Positions 34,964 to 43,880 of a stretch of 64,000 bases of DNA are shown piece after piece; the stretch's first letter is position 1, and every line of letters begins with the position of its first letter. The stretch is from Acetobacterium fimetarium (GTDB taxonomy: Bacteria; Bacillota; Clostridia; Eubacteriales; Eubacteriaceae). Both the position numbers and the translations under genes were made by a program. Location: positions 62,001 through 126,000 of the forward strand of contig NZ_WJBC01000001.1 in assembly GCF_014284475.1 (NCBI RefSeq), read 5' to 3'. The notes under the pieces are model-generated. The model saw nothing but the letters and a program-made list of their open reading frames with translations. It searched no databases and was not told the DNA's origin.

Positions 34964-36280
34964 TTACGCTTTGACTTCGCGTTTGCTCACGATCATTGCC
35001 AGTCCCATCAGCGATAGCAGCGCTATCCCGGCAATCAGCGCATCCGCTGTAGTTGTTTCTACGCCGGTCTTCGGATTGGACGAAGCAGCATGGTGTTTTG
35101 CAAACTGTTTGCTGCAAAGCGGATCAAGATACAGGCAGGAAGCAGTAAGATCCACATTTCCGTAACACGGGTTGATGTAGATACCACCTTCACAGTCAAG
35201 TGCCTGAGCAACAACACCAGCAGTGCATAAATCGAGAATGCCGTTGTTGATGATAATATTCTGGTTTGAGAATAACGCGGCCGCTTCGCCGATATGAGAG
35301 ATTGCATTCACCGCCGTAACCCCACCATTGAAGACAAGATCACCATTGTATGCGCCAATCCCGGTGCTGTAATCTTTTATGCACTCTGTTGAAACATTAA
35401 TATTTCCCCCATTGATGGTCTGATTTCCAAAAGCAAAAAGACCATAGGCACTGCCTAAACCGGTATTGACTGAAGCAATATCGATATCACCACCGTTGAT
35501 CGTGAGGTTGCCCGGTGTGATCGCGCCATCATCTTCTCCTGTCACGATTCCGACGGCGGTTCTGCTGCCATCATTTCCTGTTGCCGTGATGTCATAAGTG
35601 CCACTGTCAATGACCAGATTTCCGATGACACTGATACCGCCACCCTTTAAAACGTCTGTCGACTGACCGGCAGCAGCCAGCGAACCGGCGCCGCTCAGAT
35701 TCATATCGCCGACAACATTGACGGCAAAGCCGGCGTTCGTTTTCAGGACATTATTGCCAAGCAGGACAAGTTTGAACGTATCCGCGACGGATACGGCATT
35801 GAGTTCTTCGCCAACGAAATTGTTTAAAGTCAGCTGGTTTGCTGCAGCATCATAGGCATAGTCAGCGCCAGTATTAGCGGCCAACACATCAATGATCATT
35901 CCATTCTGTGTCAGGCATAAATAGGAAGCTGCCTGGGTATTAACCGTTTCTGTATCAACTGCCGCTGTTTTATTCGCGGCGGCGACCGGCTGTTCTGGAA
36001 CAACTGGCGTCTCAACGATTGTGTCGGCTGTAACGGCCGTTTTATCCGTTGCCGTTTGTTGTAGAACCGCTGCTGTATCCGCCGTTTTGTCAGTTGCCGC
36101 CGGTTCGGAAACAATAGCCTGATCCGTAACGACCTCATTTGTTACTAGTACAATGTTTTTATCACGCGTCGCCGTAGCGGCCGTTTCTTCACTGCCAGCA
36201 GCCAGAGCGGGGGCCGGCACAAGCATAAAAATCATCGCCAGCACCATCAACAAAGACATCCATTTTGACATTTTTTTCAT
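34964..36280 (-). CDS. Sortase-anchored surface protein with beta-solenoid-like repeats
   Basis: A protein of 438 residues with a Sec signal peptide (about 1-28, ending LVPAPALAAG). An Ala/Thr/Val-rich low-complexity region (about 30-125) is followed by a repeat region rich in glycine and asparagine (LTINGGDIDIASVN, NLVIDSGTYDITA, QTINGGNINVST), as in DUF4353-like carbohydrate-binding or beta-helix surface proteins. The C-terminus has a sortase-type signal: NPKTG at about 400, a hydrophobic stretch and a KREVKA tail. The start follows GGAGAAA. It is probably a cell-wall-linked adhesin or carbohydrate-binding protein. No sortase gene is in the window. Confidence 0.8.
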   Translation of the reverse strand: MKKMSKWMSLLMVLAMIFMLVPAPALAAGSEETAATATRDKNIVLVTNEVVTDQAIVSEPAATDKTADTAAVLQQTATDKTAVTADTIVETPVVPEQPVAAANKTAAVDTETVNTQAASYLCLTQNGMIIDVLAANTGADYAYDAAANQLTLNNFVGEELNAVSVADTFKLVLLGNNVLKTNAGFAVNVVGDMNLSGAGSLAAAGQSTDVLKGGGISVIGNLVIDSGTYDITATGNDGSRTAVGIVTGEDDGAITPGNLTINGGDIDIASVNTGLGSAYGLFAFGNQTINGGNINVSTECIKDYSTGIGAYNGDLVFNGGVTAVNAISHIGEAAALFSNQNIIINNGILDLCTAGVVAQALDCEGGIYINPCYGNVDLTASCLYLDPLCSKQFAKHHAASSNPKTGVETTTADALIAGIALLSLMGLAMIVSKREVKA

Positions 36281-36392
36281 TTTTCATTTTCTCCATTTCT
36301 AAATTATTACTAGATAATACACTCTCTTTTGACCGGGACCTTATTCCTCCTCTCTCGTAAAACAATTTTAAACAATGACAAAACTTTTAATT

Positions 36393-36520
36393 GCGAACAA
36401 TATTGCTTTGATGTCGGTTTCCGCAACCAATTGTGTAACGTGTAGGCGAACAGTCGTTAGATTGTCCGCCGTACAGTGTAACAATTGGTTCGCGCAAATC
36501 AGCAGCGAAGCTCACGTTCG
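36393..36520. repeat. Palindromic element A, copy 1
   Basis: A long imperfect inverted repeat of about 130 nt. Left-arm words TTGCTTTGATGTCGG, CAACCAATTGTGTAACGTGTA and GGCGAACAGT pair with TGTCCGCC, GTACAGTGTAACAATTGG and CGCAAATCAGCAGCGAAG. It shares its core with copies at 39341-39500 and 55610-55770. Confidence 0.85.
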
Positions 36521-36640
36521 TTTCTTACACAAGCAAAAAACGTTTACATTTATTTTAGCGCTCTTCTGATTACGCGTCTACATATATCCACTATTAAGAT
36601 AACATAGCCACTGAAGAATGTCCATAAAAAGGCGCAAAAA

Positions 36641-36689
36641 AGAGCTAGGACCGATTCCGCAATTTCACTTGCAAAACCGGCCTAGCTCT
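36641..36689. repeat. Hairpin repeat, second copy of the 34809-34856 element
   Basis: AGAGCTAGG pairs with CCTAGCTCT around a loop that repeats the core GCAA-x-x-x-CACT-x-GCAAAACCGGCCT of the 34809 hairpin. It may be a terminator or a mobile hairpin. The flanking A-run suits termination on the minus strand. Confidence 0.6.
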
Positions 36690-36825
36690 CAATCTCTGAC
36701 ATCATCCGTGTGGACTCCTTCATTTGATTTTCAAAAATCTTCTTTTTCACTTTCCAGCGTAACCATCAATTAGTTTTCGGGTCATCTTACTTTTAAAATC
36801 AGGGGTCATCGAACTCTTTTGTAGA

Positions 36826-37023
36826 CTATCTGTTGAATGGTCCAATTACCGTCCTCGATCTGAGACTATTTCTCGTTTCCGACTGTTTAATCGGATGTGG
36901 TTTTAACAAACCGTGAGAGATTTTCTTTCTGATGCGATTCATGATTTTCAAACATTCTTCATTTAATCTTTTGTGAGGTTTCGCCCTTCTTTCAATTTCT
37001 GAGTGATTTGTTTTTTCATTCAA
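36826..37023 (-). CDS. Possible small basic protein, unknown
   Basis: A frame of 65 codons that starts ATGAATG after AGGATAGGGGAAG, a usable ribosome-binding site. The peptide is basic and helical (NEECLKIMNRIRKKISHGLL). There is no recognised family and no clear promoter. It could be a small DNA-binding or regulatory peptide, or a chance ORF. Confidence 0.3.
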   Translation of the reverse strand: MNEKTNHSEIERRAKPHKRLNEECLKIMNRIRKKISHGLLKPHPIKQSETRNSLRSRTVIGPFNR

Positions 37024-37464
37024 ATCTTCCCCTATCCTTTAAAATTAAATCTTACAATTTCCAGTCAAATTTCACTTCAACCTCGGGTCTTTCATTAATT
37101 CTATCGGTGTTTTAAATGATGAATTACTTTTTAATGATCGAAATCATTCAATTCAGAAAAGGATTGAGTTGATCTTTGATTAATGCCATTATATCACCTT
37201 TGGCCCGGAAGTAAATAGATAAATTGTAAACGTTTGTATTAAATTCGTATATTAATATATACATTTTTTAAATGCCAGGTTGTCGGCAAATAACGTACCG
37301 ACCAATTGTTAATCTGTTGTGTGCTTGCAATTCGTACAGGCTGTCGCCTGTTCGCCTTGATGCACACAACACGATGTAACAATTGTCGGTACTCCGTCAG
37401 TACTTTGGCAACAGTCTCACGTTATTTATAATACCTCTGTTTGCAGTGAAACGGTCTTCCCGTA
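37024..37464. other. AT-rich intergenic region with element B1
   Basis: Apart from the palindromic element at 37295-37392, I see no ORF or RNA gene in this stretch. Confidence 0.5.
37295..37392. repeat. Palindromic element B, copy 1
   Basis: A 98-bp core bounded by GTACCGAC and GTCGGTAC. Inner arms CAATTGTTA and TGTAACAATTG, and TTGTGTGC and GCACACAAC, pair around a centre (ACAGGCTGTCGCCTGT) that repeats the GGCGAACAG word of element A. Weaker arms extend to about 37274-37413. Confidence 0.8.
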
Positions 37465-37689
37465 TCAATGTTCGTTATCACAACGGGAAGCTTTTCCATA
37501 TTCAATCTTATCCAGTAAATCCTTCAGCTGAACGGTCAGCACGTCGACATTTGTTTCCAGCGAACCATCTGCCGGGGTGCAGTTGCCGTTGAAGCCGTAT
37601 ATTCTGCCGCTTTCCAGTTCTTTCAAGACTGCTTTGATCCCGGCAATTTCCACCGCATACTTCGCTGATACATTCAAAACTTTCTCCAT
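37465..37689 (-). CDS. Small conserved-looking hypothetical protein (74 aa)
   Basis: A protein of 74 residues with a strong AGGGAGG ribosome-binding site. It is mostly helical with a short Gly/Asn/Cys-containing turn (RIYGFNGNCTPADGS) between two helices. I do not recognise a family. It lies on the same strand as, and 97 nt downstream of, the oxidase-like gene 37787-38179, with an intervening hairpin. Confidence 0.55.
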   Translation of the reverse strand: MEKVLNVSAKYAVEIAGIKAVLKELESGRIYGFNGNCTPADGSLETNVDVLTVQLKDLLDKIEYGKASRCDNEH

Positions 37690-37728
37690 TCGATTCCTCC
37701 CTGAATACGGTTAAACACTTAATAAATC

Positions 37729-37765
37729 ACCCCCGGCATCGGGATTTTTCTTCCAATTGCCGGGG
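37729..37765 (-). terminator. Hairpin between oxidase-like gene and small hypothetical
   Basis: ACCCCCGGCA pairs with TGCCGGGGGT over an 18-nt loop. It lies 22 nt after the minus-strand stop at 37787. The T-run is poor, so it may be an attenuator or RNA-stability hairpin. Confidence 0.55.
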
Positions 37766-37786
37766 GTATGGCGGTTTATCTTGACT

Positions 37787-38179
37787 TTAGAATTTAATTA
37801 CTTTAGGATCACCGGTAAATGATGAAATGGTTGCGACTGCATCCTGTAAATAAAAAACCTGGGTGTTGTCATCATTTGCCGAGTACATCGCCTGCAGACT
37901 TGGGTAGGCATCGAGCATGTGCTGTTTCGGTTCCACCCGATCATCTTCAACAGCAACAGCCTGGATGCGAATCCAGTTTTCGCCGGCAAATGCACAAATT
38001 TCCACGTTTGGATTTGCTTTAATCTGCTTTGAAACAGGTTTAACCTTTCCGGTCTGGATATAGAGTTTATCCTCAAAAACATCAATCGTGCCAAAAGGAC
38101 GAACCCTTGGCTGATCCCCCTCTTCTGTCGCCAAAAAATAGGTTCCGCATTTTTTCAAATAATCATAAACTTCCTGCAT
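37787..38179 (-). CDS. Pyridoxamine 5'-phosphate oxidase-like FMN/F420-type protein
   Basis: A protein of 130 residues from the ATG after AAGGAGG; a longer frame to 38227 lacks a ribosome-binding site. It has the split beta-barrel of PPOX-like flavoproteins: YFLATEEGDQPRVRPFGTID, KLYIQTGKVKPVSKQIKANP and VEICAFAGENWIRI. This class includes small FMN-binding proteins that reduce nitro compounds or quinones. The actual substrate is unknown. It is likely a single-gene unit. Confidence 0.85.
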   Translation of the reverse strand: MQEVYDYLKKCGTYFLATEEGDQPRVRPFGTIDVFEDKLYIQTGKVKPVSKQIKANPNVEICAFAGENWIRIQAVAVEDDRVEPKQHMLDAYPSLQAMYSANDDNTQVFYLQDAVATISSFTGDPKVIKF

Positions 38180-38252
38180 ATCATTTCCTCCTTCTATACT
38201 GATAGTTTTATTATACCACGTATGCAATCAGGAACAAGAACGATCTTGATAT

Positions 38253-39302
38253 TTAATACCCCGGATAGCGTTTCAGATCAACGCTTTGTTCATCATCATC
38301 AGTGAGCAGATCATCGGCCATCTGGATCAGCACGTCCTTGAGTTCAACCGTTTCGATCCAGTCCTCGGGAATTTCAGCAAGCCCCCGATACAGACCGATG
38401 ATGTTGCCGGTGATGGCCCCCGTGCTGTCGCTGTCCCCATCATGATTGACCGCCGCCTGCACGGCCTTTCTGAAATCATCCTGATATTTCAGGGCACAGT
38501 AGACCGAGATGGCCAGGGCCTCTTCGCCAACCCATCCCTGACCCAACAACGCAATCGCCTCATGGTCATAGGCCCCCATTTTTGAAAGCTGTTCAGCCAG
38601 CTGCAGTTTTTTCAGGCATTCCTCATGCCCGGCAAAGCCTTTCAGCATCATCATTGTTTTTGTGACTGCGGTTTCAAGATCGACGCCCTCGATCAGGGCA
38701 TCGATCAGATACGCCAGAGCGCCGGCGGAGAGGTATCCTGACGGATGGCCATGGGTCAGCGCCGCGAATTCCGCCGCCAGCCGAAACGCATCGTCTCGCC
38801 GATAAAACAGACCAACCGGTGCCGAACGCATCACACCGCCGCAGCCTTTGCTGGTGTTGATCGGTGCCTCAATGGTGCCGCGTTCTTCGCTTCTGAGCGC
38901 GGTTAAACAGGAAACCCCCGGCGCCCGTTGGGCATGAAGTTCCGGTATTTCAAGGAGCCATCCGTCATAAATCCATTCGTATTCCGGCAGTCGCGGATAA
39001 CCCTGAGTCAGCAGCCAGCGCTGGTAGGCGTGATAGACAACCAGTGTTGGCTGGCACAGCCCCTTTGTCAGCATTCTGGTTTTCGCTCTCAGAATTCCCT
39101 CGGCGGTAAAGAGCGTCAACTGGGTGTCATCGGTGATCAGCGCTTTTCCGGATTGCGAAACCACCAGATCCCCGATGCCGTCGGGCCCGTATTGGCTGAT
39201 GATTTCATCCCGCGTCAGAAACTCCACCGGCGCACCGAGGGCATCGCCGATGGCGCCGCCGACAAGGCAACCCCTGAAAAAATCCGGTTCTCTTTTGATC
39301 AT
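38253..39302 (-). CDS. ADP-ribosylglycohydrolase (DraG-like)
   Basis: A protein of 349 residues from the ATG after GGGAGG. The family's motifs are clear: FFRGCLVGGAIGDALGAPVEF at the start, ITDDTQLTLFTAEGIL, THGHPSGYLSAGALAYLI and NHDGDSDSTGAITGNIIGL near the end. The Asp residues of the TDDT and GDSDS motifs bind the two metals. It should remove ADP-ribose from arginine or other side chains. No ADP-ribosyltransferase is adjacent; one ART-like gene lies at 11097-11660 but the link is not established. Palindromic element A2 begins 39 nt upstream of its start. Confidence 0.9.
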   Translation of the reverse strand: MIKREPDFFRGCLVGGAIGDALGAPVEFLTRDEIISQYGPDGIGDLVVSQSGKALITDDTQLTLFTAEGILRAKTRMLTKGLCQPTLVVYHAYQRWLLTQGYPRLPEYEWIYDGWLLEIPELHAQRAPGVSCLTALRSEERGTIEAPINTSKGCGGVMRSAPVGLFYRRDDAFRLAAEFAALTHGHPSGYLSAGALAYLIDALIEGVDLETAVTKTMMMLKGFAGHEECLKKLQLAEQLSKMGAYDHEAIALLGQGWVGEEALAISVYCALKYQDDFRKAVQAAVNHDGDSDSTGAITGNIIGLYRGLAEIPEDWIETVELKDVLIQMADDLLTDDDEQSVDLKRYPGY

Positions 39303-39340
39303 GACTTTTCCTCCCATCCAACTGTGCATCTGTATCAGAC

Positions 39341-39500
39341 AATTACGAAACTCTAAACACCGAACAATTGTTGCTTTGCAAGTAGTTTCCACAACCAATT
39401 TTGTAACGTGTAGGCGAACAGTTCAACGAACTGTCCGCCGTACAGTGTAAAAATTGGTTCGTGCGAAACTGCTCGCAAAGCTCACATAACTTTCGTGATT
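39341..39500. repeat. Palindromic element A, copy 2
   Basis: About 160 nt, with outer arms AATTACGAAA/TTTCGTGATT, middle arms TTTGCAAGTAGTTTCCACAA and its complement in GTGCGAAACTGCTCGCAAAG, and a core with TTGTAACGTGTAGGCGAACAG and CTGTCCGCCGTACAGTGTAA. It lies 3' of the HD-GYP gene and 5' of the ADP-ribosylglycohydrolase gene. Confidence 0.88.
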
Positions 39501-39505
39501 GCCTA

Positions 39506-40552
39506 TCAATCTATTAATCCTTTGATGAACATTTCCACCAGATCCGGATCAAACTGGGCATTGGCGCCCTGCCGCAGGGCGGCAATGGCTTCATCCCTGC
39601 TGATGGCTTCTTTATAAGGGCGTCCATGAGTCATGGCATCGTAGGCGTCGGCGATCGCGATGATGCGGGACTGGTAGGGTATTTCTCTCCCTTTGAGGCC
39701 TTTGGGATAGCCCGTGCCGTCATAGCGTTCATGGTGGGACAGGATGATCGTGGCCAGCGATGCGTAATTGCTGATGGTGCTCAGAATGCTGTAGCTGACT
39801 TCCGGATGCCGTTCAATTTCACACCAGTCATCCGCATTCAGATAACCGTCTTTGTTGAGCACATCACAGCTGATGGCAATCTTGCCGATGTCGTGAAGAT
39901 TGCCGGCCATGATCAGTTCATTGACTTCTTCGTCGGTCAGTCCGATTGTTTTGCCCGTCATTCCGCTCAAGTCGCCCACATTTTCAGCATGCTCCTGCTC
40001 TCTCGGGAATTTCTCGTAAAGCGTCTTCACGATAAAGAGGATGGCTTCGTTTCTGGTGCTATTACGCTCGGTCACTTTATGCCGGTACATTTTCTTTTCA
40101 GCCGCTTTAAAAACATCGTTGATGTCCTGATCCGGCCGCGTTTTGATTTCCCATCCGCTGGAGATTGAAACACTGCCGGTTTCAATTGTTTGTGCCGCCA
40201 GGTTGTCGGCAATCTGTTTGACGATCTGCTTCACCCGTGCTTTGTCCGTTTTCGGCAGCAGGATCACGAATTCATCCCCGCCGACGCGTGAAATAATGTC
40301 TTCATCCCGACAGACGCGTTTCATGGTGTCGGCCACCGTTTTGAGCAGTTTATCCCCGACCTGATGCCCGAAAGCATCATTGGTCAGTTTCAAACCGTTG
40401 ACGTCTGAGACGATCAGCGCCAACGGCAAATTTCTGACTGTGTCCAACCGCTCCAATTCGGCTTCGAAAAAGCGGCGGTTGTAAAGGCCGGTCATATGAT
40501 CGTGGAAACTCAGGTATTCGATTTCCGCTTCCTTTGCCCGGCTGACGGTCAT
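39506..40552 (-). CDS. GGDEF-HD-GYP protein, C-terminal part of a frameshifted gene
   Basis: A frame of 348 codons with a GGDEF domain (about 14-165, signature RVGGDEF) and an HD-GYP phosphodiesterase (about 170-345). The HD-GYP motifs are intact: NLHDIGKIAI, HHERYDGTGYPKGLKG and ADAYDAMTHGRPY. The first residues (MTVSRAKEAEIEYLS) are the end of a PAS domain, and the frame is open further upstream. It joins the end of 40669-41640 if one nucleotide is added near 40675. Together they encode one PAS-PAS-PAS-GGDEF-HD-GYP protein that could make and degrade c-di-GMP. Confidence 0.86.
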   Translation of the reverse strand: MTVSRAKEAEIEYLSFHDHMTGLYNRRFFEAELERLDTVRNLPLALIVSDVNGLKLTNDAFGHQVGDKLLKTVADTMKRVCRDEDIISRVGGDEFVILLPKTDKARVKQIVKQIADNLAAQTIETGSVSISSGWEIKTRPDQDINDVFKAAEKKMYRHKVTERNSTRNEAILFIVKTLYEKFPREQEHAENVGDLSGMTGKTIGLTDEEVNELIMAGNLHDIGKIAISCDVLNKDGYLNADDWCEIERHPEVSYSILSTISNYASLATIILSHHERYDGTGYPKGLKGREIPYQSRIIAIADAYDAMTHGRPYKEAISRDEAIAALRQGANAQFDPDLVEMFIKGLID

Positions 40553-40668
40553 ATCCCGGAATACGACAACAACGCCAATCGTTTTGCCGGCGTCATCTTT
40601 GATCGGGCAGGCACTGTCCTCGATGGGAATCTCCCGGCCGGATTTTGCGATCAGCAGGGTATGATTGG

Positions 40669-41640
40669 TCAGGTTACACAGGCCCCGGTTTCAAGCACGC
40701 GTAGAACCGGGCTTTCGGAATATTCACCTGTTTCCTCATTGATCATTCTCAGGATCTCTTCTGAATAGTGCCCTGAAGCCTCTTCAAGTGACCATCCCGT
40801 GATTTTTTCTGCCGCTCTGTTGAGCAGCGTAATCCGGTTGTAAATGTCGGTGGCGATCACACCGTCGCCGATTGAAAACAGCGTTGTCTTGAACTGCTCC
40901 TTTTCAAGTTCAATCTTTCTTTCCATTTTTTTTCGTACGGTGATGTCCTCAACGATGCCGATGCCGCCGTTGACCTGGCCTTTTTCATTATACTGCGGCT
41001 CATACACCGCCCGCAGGTAGGTTTTCTTGTTTCCCAGGATCGAATGATACGCTTTTTCAATTTCAACGGCTTCGCCGCCGATCGCTCTTTCAGCGGCGTT
41101 TCTGAATTCCGGATCGGCAATCGTGAAAGCATTGTAGCCGATCAGTCGTTCTTTCTTTGTCCCGATGATCTGGGCAAACTGTTCATTGCAGTTCACCAGC
41201 GTTCCTTGATTGTCAAATTGAAGAATCCCGATCGGCACATGCCTAAAAATCCGTTCATAAATTTCTTTTTCCTGTTGCAGCTTGATCTCCGCCTGTTTTT
41301 GATAGGTATAATCCGAAACGCCGACGGTAAAGTGCGGGAATTTTACGTTCTCCATCAGGTAATTGACTTCGGCCAGGAAAAAGCGCTCGTCCCCGGGAAT
41401 CCGGGATGCGTATTCGACGAACTGTTTCTTGCCGGATTGAGCGGCCATCTGAAAGGCCGAAGTAAAACACTCAGCCAGCTCCTGATCATAAATATCGCTA
41501 ACCGTTTTTCCAAGCAGCTCGGCTCGGGGAACAAAAAGCAGCGCTTCATTTTTGGTAATCACCTCGGTAAAGCGATAATCCATATCCAGTTCAAAAACAA
41601 TTTCATAAAGCGATTTCAGCAATGCTTTTTTTTGTTCCAT
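40669..41640 (-). CDS. PAS-domain sensor, N-terminal part of the frameshifted GGDEF-HD-GYP gene
   Basis: A frame of 323 codons with PAS domains at about 6-112 and 122-235, and the first part of a third (from about 245, LFSIGDGVIATD). It stops at TGA (40669-40671) after ETGACVT. In the next frame the DNA continues NLTNHTLLIAKSGREIPIEDS, which is the normal end of a PAS domain, and on into 39506-40552. The frame change is within about 10 nt of 40675, in a GTGTAAC context that is not a homopolymer. No membrane segments; a cytoplasmic sensor. Start follows GAGGTAGGGG. Confidence 0.84.
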   Translation of the reverse strand: MEQKKALLKSLYEIVFELDMDYRFTEVITKNEALLFVPRAELLGKTVSDIYDQELAECFTSAFQMAAQSGKKQFVEYASRIPGDERFFLAEVNYLMENVKFPHFTVGVSDYTYQKQAEIKLQQEKEIYERIFRHVPIGILQFDNQGTLVNCNEQFAQIIGTKKERLIGYNAFTIADPEFRNAAERAIGGEAVEIEKAYHSILGNKKTYLRAVYEPQYNEKGQVNGGIGIVEDITVRKKMERKIELEKEQFKTTLFSIGDGVIATDIYNRITLLNRAAEKITGWSLEEASGHYSEEILRMINEETGEYSESPVLRVLETGACVT

Positions 41641-41770
41641 CTACCCCTACCTCCCTCGTCGATCATTCGGACTATAAGAAACTGCTGCGCTTCACTGCCA
41701 GTTTACACAAACCTGTATTTTCACTTTTATCTTATCATACCCTCTAAATCATGCCGTCAAACAAAAAAAC

Positions 41771-41787
41771 GGGGGTTTTTACCCCCC
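41771..41787 (-). terminator. Terminator after the Mbeg1-GAF-ABC-like gene
   Basis: GGGGG pairs with CCCCC over a short loop and is followed on the minus strand by a run of seven Ts. It separates the operon 41828-45068 from the PAS sensor gene. Confidence 0.78.
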
Positions 41788-41827
41788 ATTAAACAAACAT
41801 TTTTCCATCAGCATCAGGCTTTTCCGC

Positions 41828-43834
41828 TCATGCTTCGTTTCTTCTGAGTACGATAACGGTTGCTGTTTTGTTCCGGCAGTCCTGTTTCAGTTGACGGCAG
41901 ACCACCGCGACGGCGGCGGGATTCAGTCCGGCAAAGCCCGCATCGACAACAATCAGCAGCGGTTGCTGCAGCCGGGCAGCGGCATACTCGAGCAAGACAT
42001 ATTCCGCATCCGACAGATCCTTGACCCGGGTTTTCAGTTTGTCCCCCAGTCCGATGCGTCCGGCGGCCAGCTTCACCCGGATGTTTCTGTCACTGATTTT
42101 CTTGGCCGAAGGCAGGGAAGCCTTCAGAATGTCACGAACGCGTTGCTTCCCGGTGCGGCGGTTCGGATCGAGAAACATGAAGGCATATTCCCGGCGAATC
42201 AGCTCTTTCATTTCATCTTTTTTTGCGGATTCAAACTTTCGGCGGTTGAAAAACAGCACCTCATCACTTGCGAGTTTATTGCCGGTGATCATGGCAAGAA
42301 ATGCGTTTCGCTGATTCAGCGATGACAGGACCTTTTCATAGCAGGTGTGCTTCTCAAGAGAAAACAGTTTCTGCTTCCCTTTTCGGATCCGCAGCAGCGA
42401 AAAATCCTGAAAGCTGTCGAGGCTTTTGCCCGTCTTTCTGAATACTTCCAGCATCGTCAGCGTCATCTCATTCACCAGGGCAAAATCCGCCACTGTGAAA
42501 AAGCCGTCTTGCTTGTTGATCAGTTCCAGCGCCCCGAAAACTTCCGTTTCGTCAATGCCGAGCGGTACGACAATACCGGAGCTGAGCGCATCACCGGCAG
42601 CGCGGCCGACTTGCGCAAACGGCACTTCGGTCCGGCTGGCATCTTTAACAAATAGCGGCAGTCCCTCAAAGACGCACTGGGAAGCCAGGCCGCTTCCGTT
42701 TCGCAGTTTCAGCTGATAGAACCGGTCGGCAGACGGGCTCTTGACGATCACGGGGTAGATGTATGCCCCTTCCCGGTCACTATCTTTCAGCCAGAGAATC
42801 GCTTCCTGCGCCTGTGTCACCATCAGGACTTCATCGAGCGTGGTGCTGAATAGCCGCGGTGCCGAGGTGCTTGCTTCAATCTTCTCCTGGAACCGCTGGA
42901 CGCACTCGTCGTAGCCGAGGCGTTTTTCCCCGGCGAAGTCGCGAAACAGCTGGGATTTCAGCCGGTTGGTGGTTTCCCGAATGACCCGGGTACCTTCCAG
43001 ATTTCCGAATTCATCAAAATTCACCTCGGCAAAGCCGTGGATGTTGATGATGCTGCGGGTCGCATAGCGGTTGATCGGAGCGGTCCGGCTGATATAGGAA
43101 ACATAGCTGGCCCTCCGGGTGGGATCGTCAGCGTGAACGATGTATTCGAACCGGTCTGTTTTCAGCGCTTCCTTCTGGGCCTCGGTCATGGTGTACCAGC
43201 AGTAGGGCTGGGCGTTGACGCAGTAGGCATTGACATCCTCATCAAGACGGTTGATGAAAACATAGGTGGCCAGATTTCCGCCCTTTGAATGCCCCAGGAT
43301 GTTGCGTTCGCCAGTAATCCCCTGCATCTGGGCGTCGTAAAAATCCAGCGCCTTCTGATGATGCCGGGTTATTTTTCCGATCGACGCCACCATGCAGCCG
43401 GCCCAGTCCAGTACCATGCTGGATGGGTACATGAATTCACAGCCGCTGAAGGAAACAGTGGCATTACCGTCGCTGTCCGCAAAGGCAAATCCGACGAAGC
43501 TGGTTTTACGGTGATCGGCGGTATTCCCGTAAAGGCCATAGTTGTCGTTGACATAGCCGGTGATGACGACGTCATCGAGGTTTTCGCTGGTGGCATAGAT
43601 TCTCCTGAAAACCGCCTGCCTTGCCTTGATGTATTTTTGCCCCCGTTTCGAGCGGCTGATGAATGCCGGATAGGCGGAGTAACTGCACTGATCGATCAGG
43701 TCGATGTAAACGTCCAGCTTCATCGGTGTTTGCGGCGATATGCTGTTTCTGGATGCTGGCGGCAGATGAAAATAGGCCATTTCCAGCAGCAGGTATTTTT
43801 CAACATCCAGTAGATTGTTCATTTTCAGACTCAT
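41828..43834 (-). CDS. Mbeg1-like hydrolase / GAF / ATP-site-less ABC fusion protein
   Basis: A soluble protein of 668 residues. Residues 1-300 resemble Mbeg1/DUF2974-type alpha/beta hydrolases, with nucleophile elbow GHSKGG at 181-186 and IVHADDPTRR downstream. Residues about 310-475 look like a GAF domain (AILWLKDSDREGAYIYPVIV, SSGIVVPLGIDETEVFGALELIN). Residues about 490-668 follow an ABC-transporter ATPase of the MacB/FtsE type: REYAFMFLDPNRR (Q-loop region), RIGLGDKLKTRVKDLSDAEY (signature region) and LLIVVDAGFAGLNP (Walker B/D-loop). The Walker A segment is missing, so it should not hydrolyse ATP. It is downstream of 43881-45068 with a 46-nt gap. Function unknown. Confidence 0.7.
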   Translation of the reverse strand: MSLKMNNLLDVEKYLLLEMAYFHLPPASRNSISPQTPMKLDVYIDLIDQCSYSAYPAFISRSKRGQKYIKARQAVFRRIYATSENLDDVVITGYVNDNYGLYGNTADHRKTSFVGFAFADSDGNATVSFSGCEFMYPSSMVLDWAGCMVASIGKITRHHQKALDFYDAQMQGITGERNILGHSKGGNLATYVFINRLDEDVNAYCVNAQPYCWYTMTEAQKEALKTDRFEYIVHADDPTRRASYVSYISRTAPINRYATRSIINIHGFAEVNFDEFGNLEGTRVIRETTNRLKSQLFRDFAGEKRLGYDECVQRFQEKIEASTSAPRLFSTTLDEVLMVTQAQEAILWLKDSDREGAYIYPVIVKSPSADRFYQLKLRNGSGLASQCVFEGLPLFVKDASRTEVPFAQVGRAAGDALSSGIVVPLGIDETEVFGALELINKQDGFFTVADFALVNEMTLTMLEVFRKTGKSLDSFQDFSLLRIRKGKQKLFSLEKHTCYEKVLSSLNQRNAFLAMITGNKLASDEVLFFNRRKFESAKKDEMKELIRREYAFMFLDPNRRTGKQRVRDILKASLPSAKKISDRNIRVKLAAGRIGLGDKLKTRVKDLSDAEYVLLEYAAARLQQPLLIVVDAGFAGLNPAAVAVVCRQLKQDCRNKTATVIVLRRNEA

Positions 43835-43880
43835 GATAATTTCCTTTCCCGACAGTTCAGTTTCGAGTCACTACATCTAT

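Larger units (their letters stand above)
36281..36825. other. Intergenic region with palindromic element and hairpin
   Basis: This region is dominated by palindromic element A1 and the hairpin at 36641-36689. It has no credible ORF. Confidence 0.5.
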
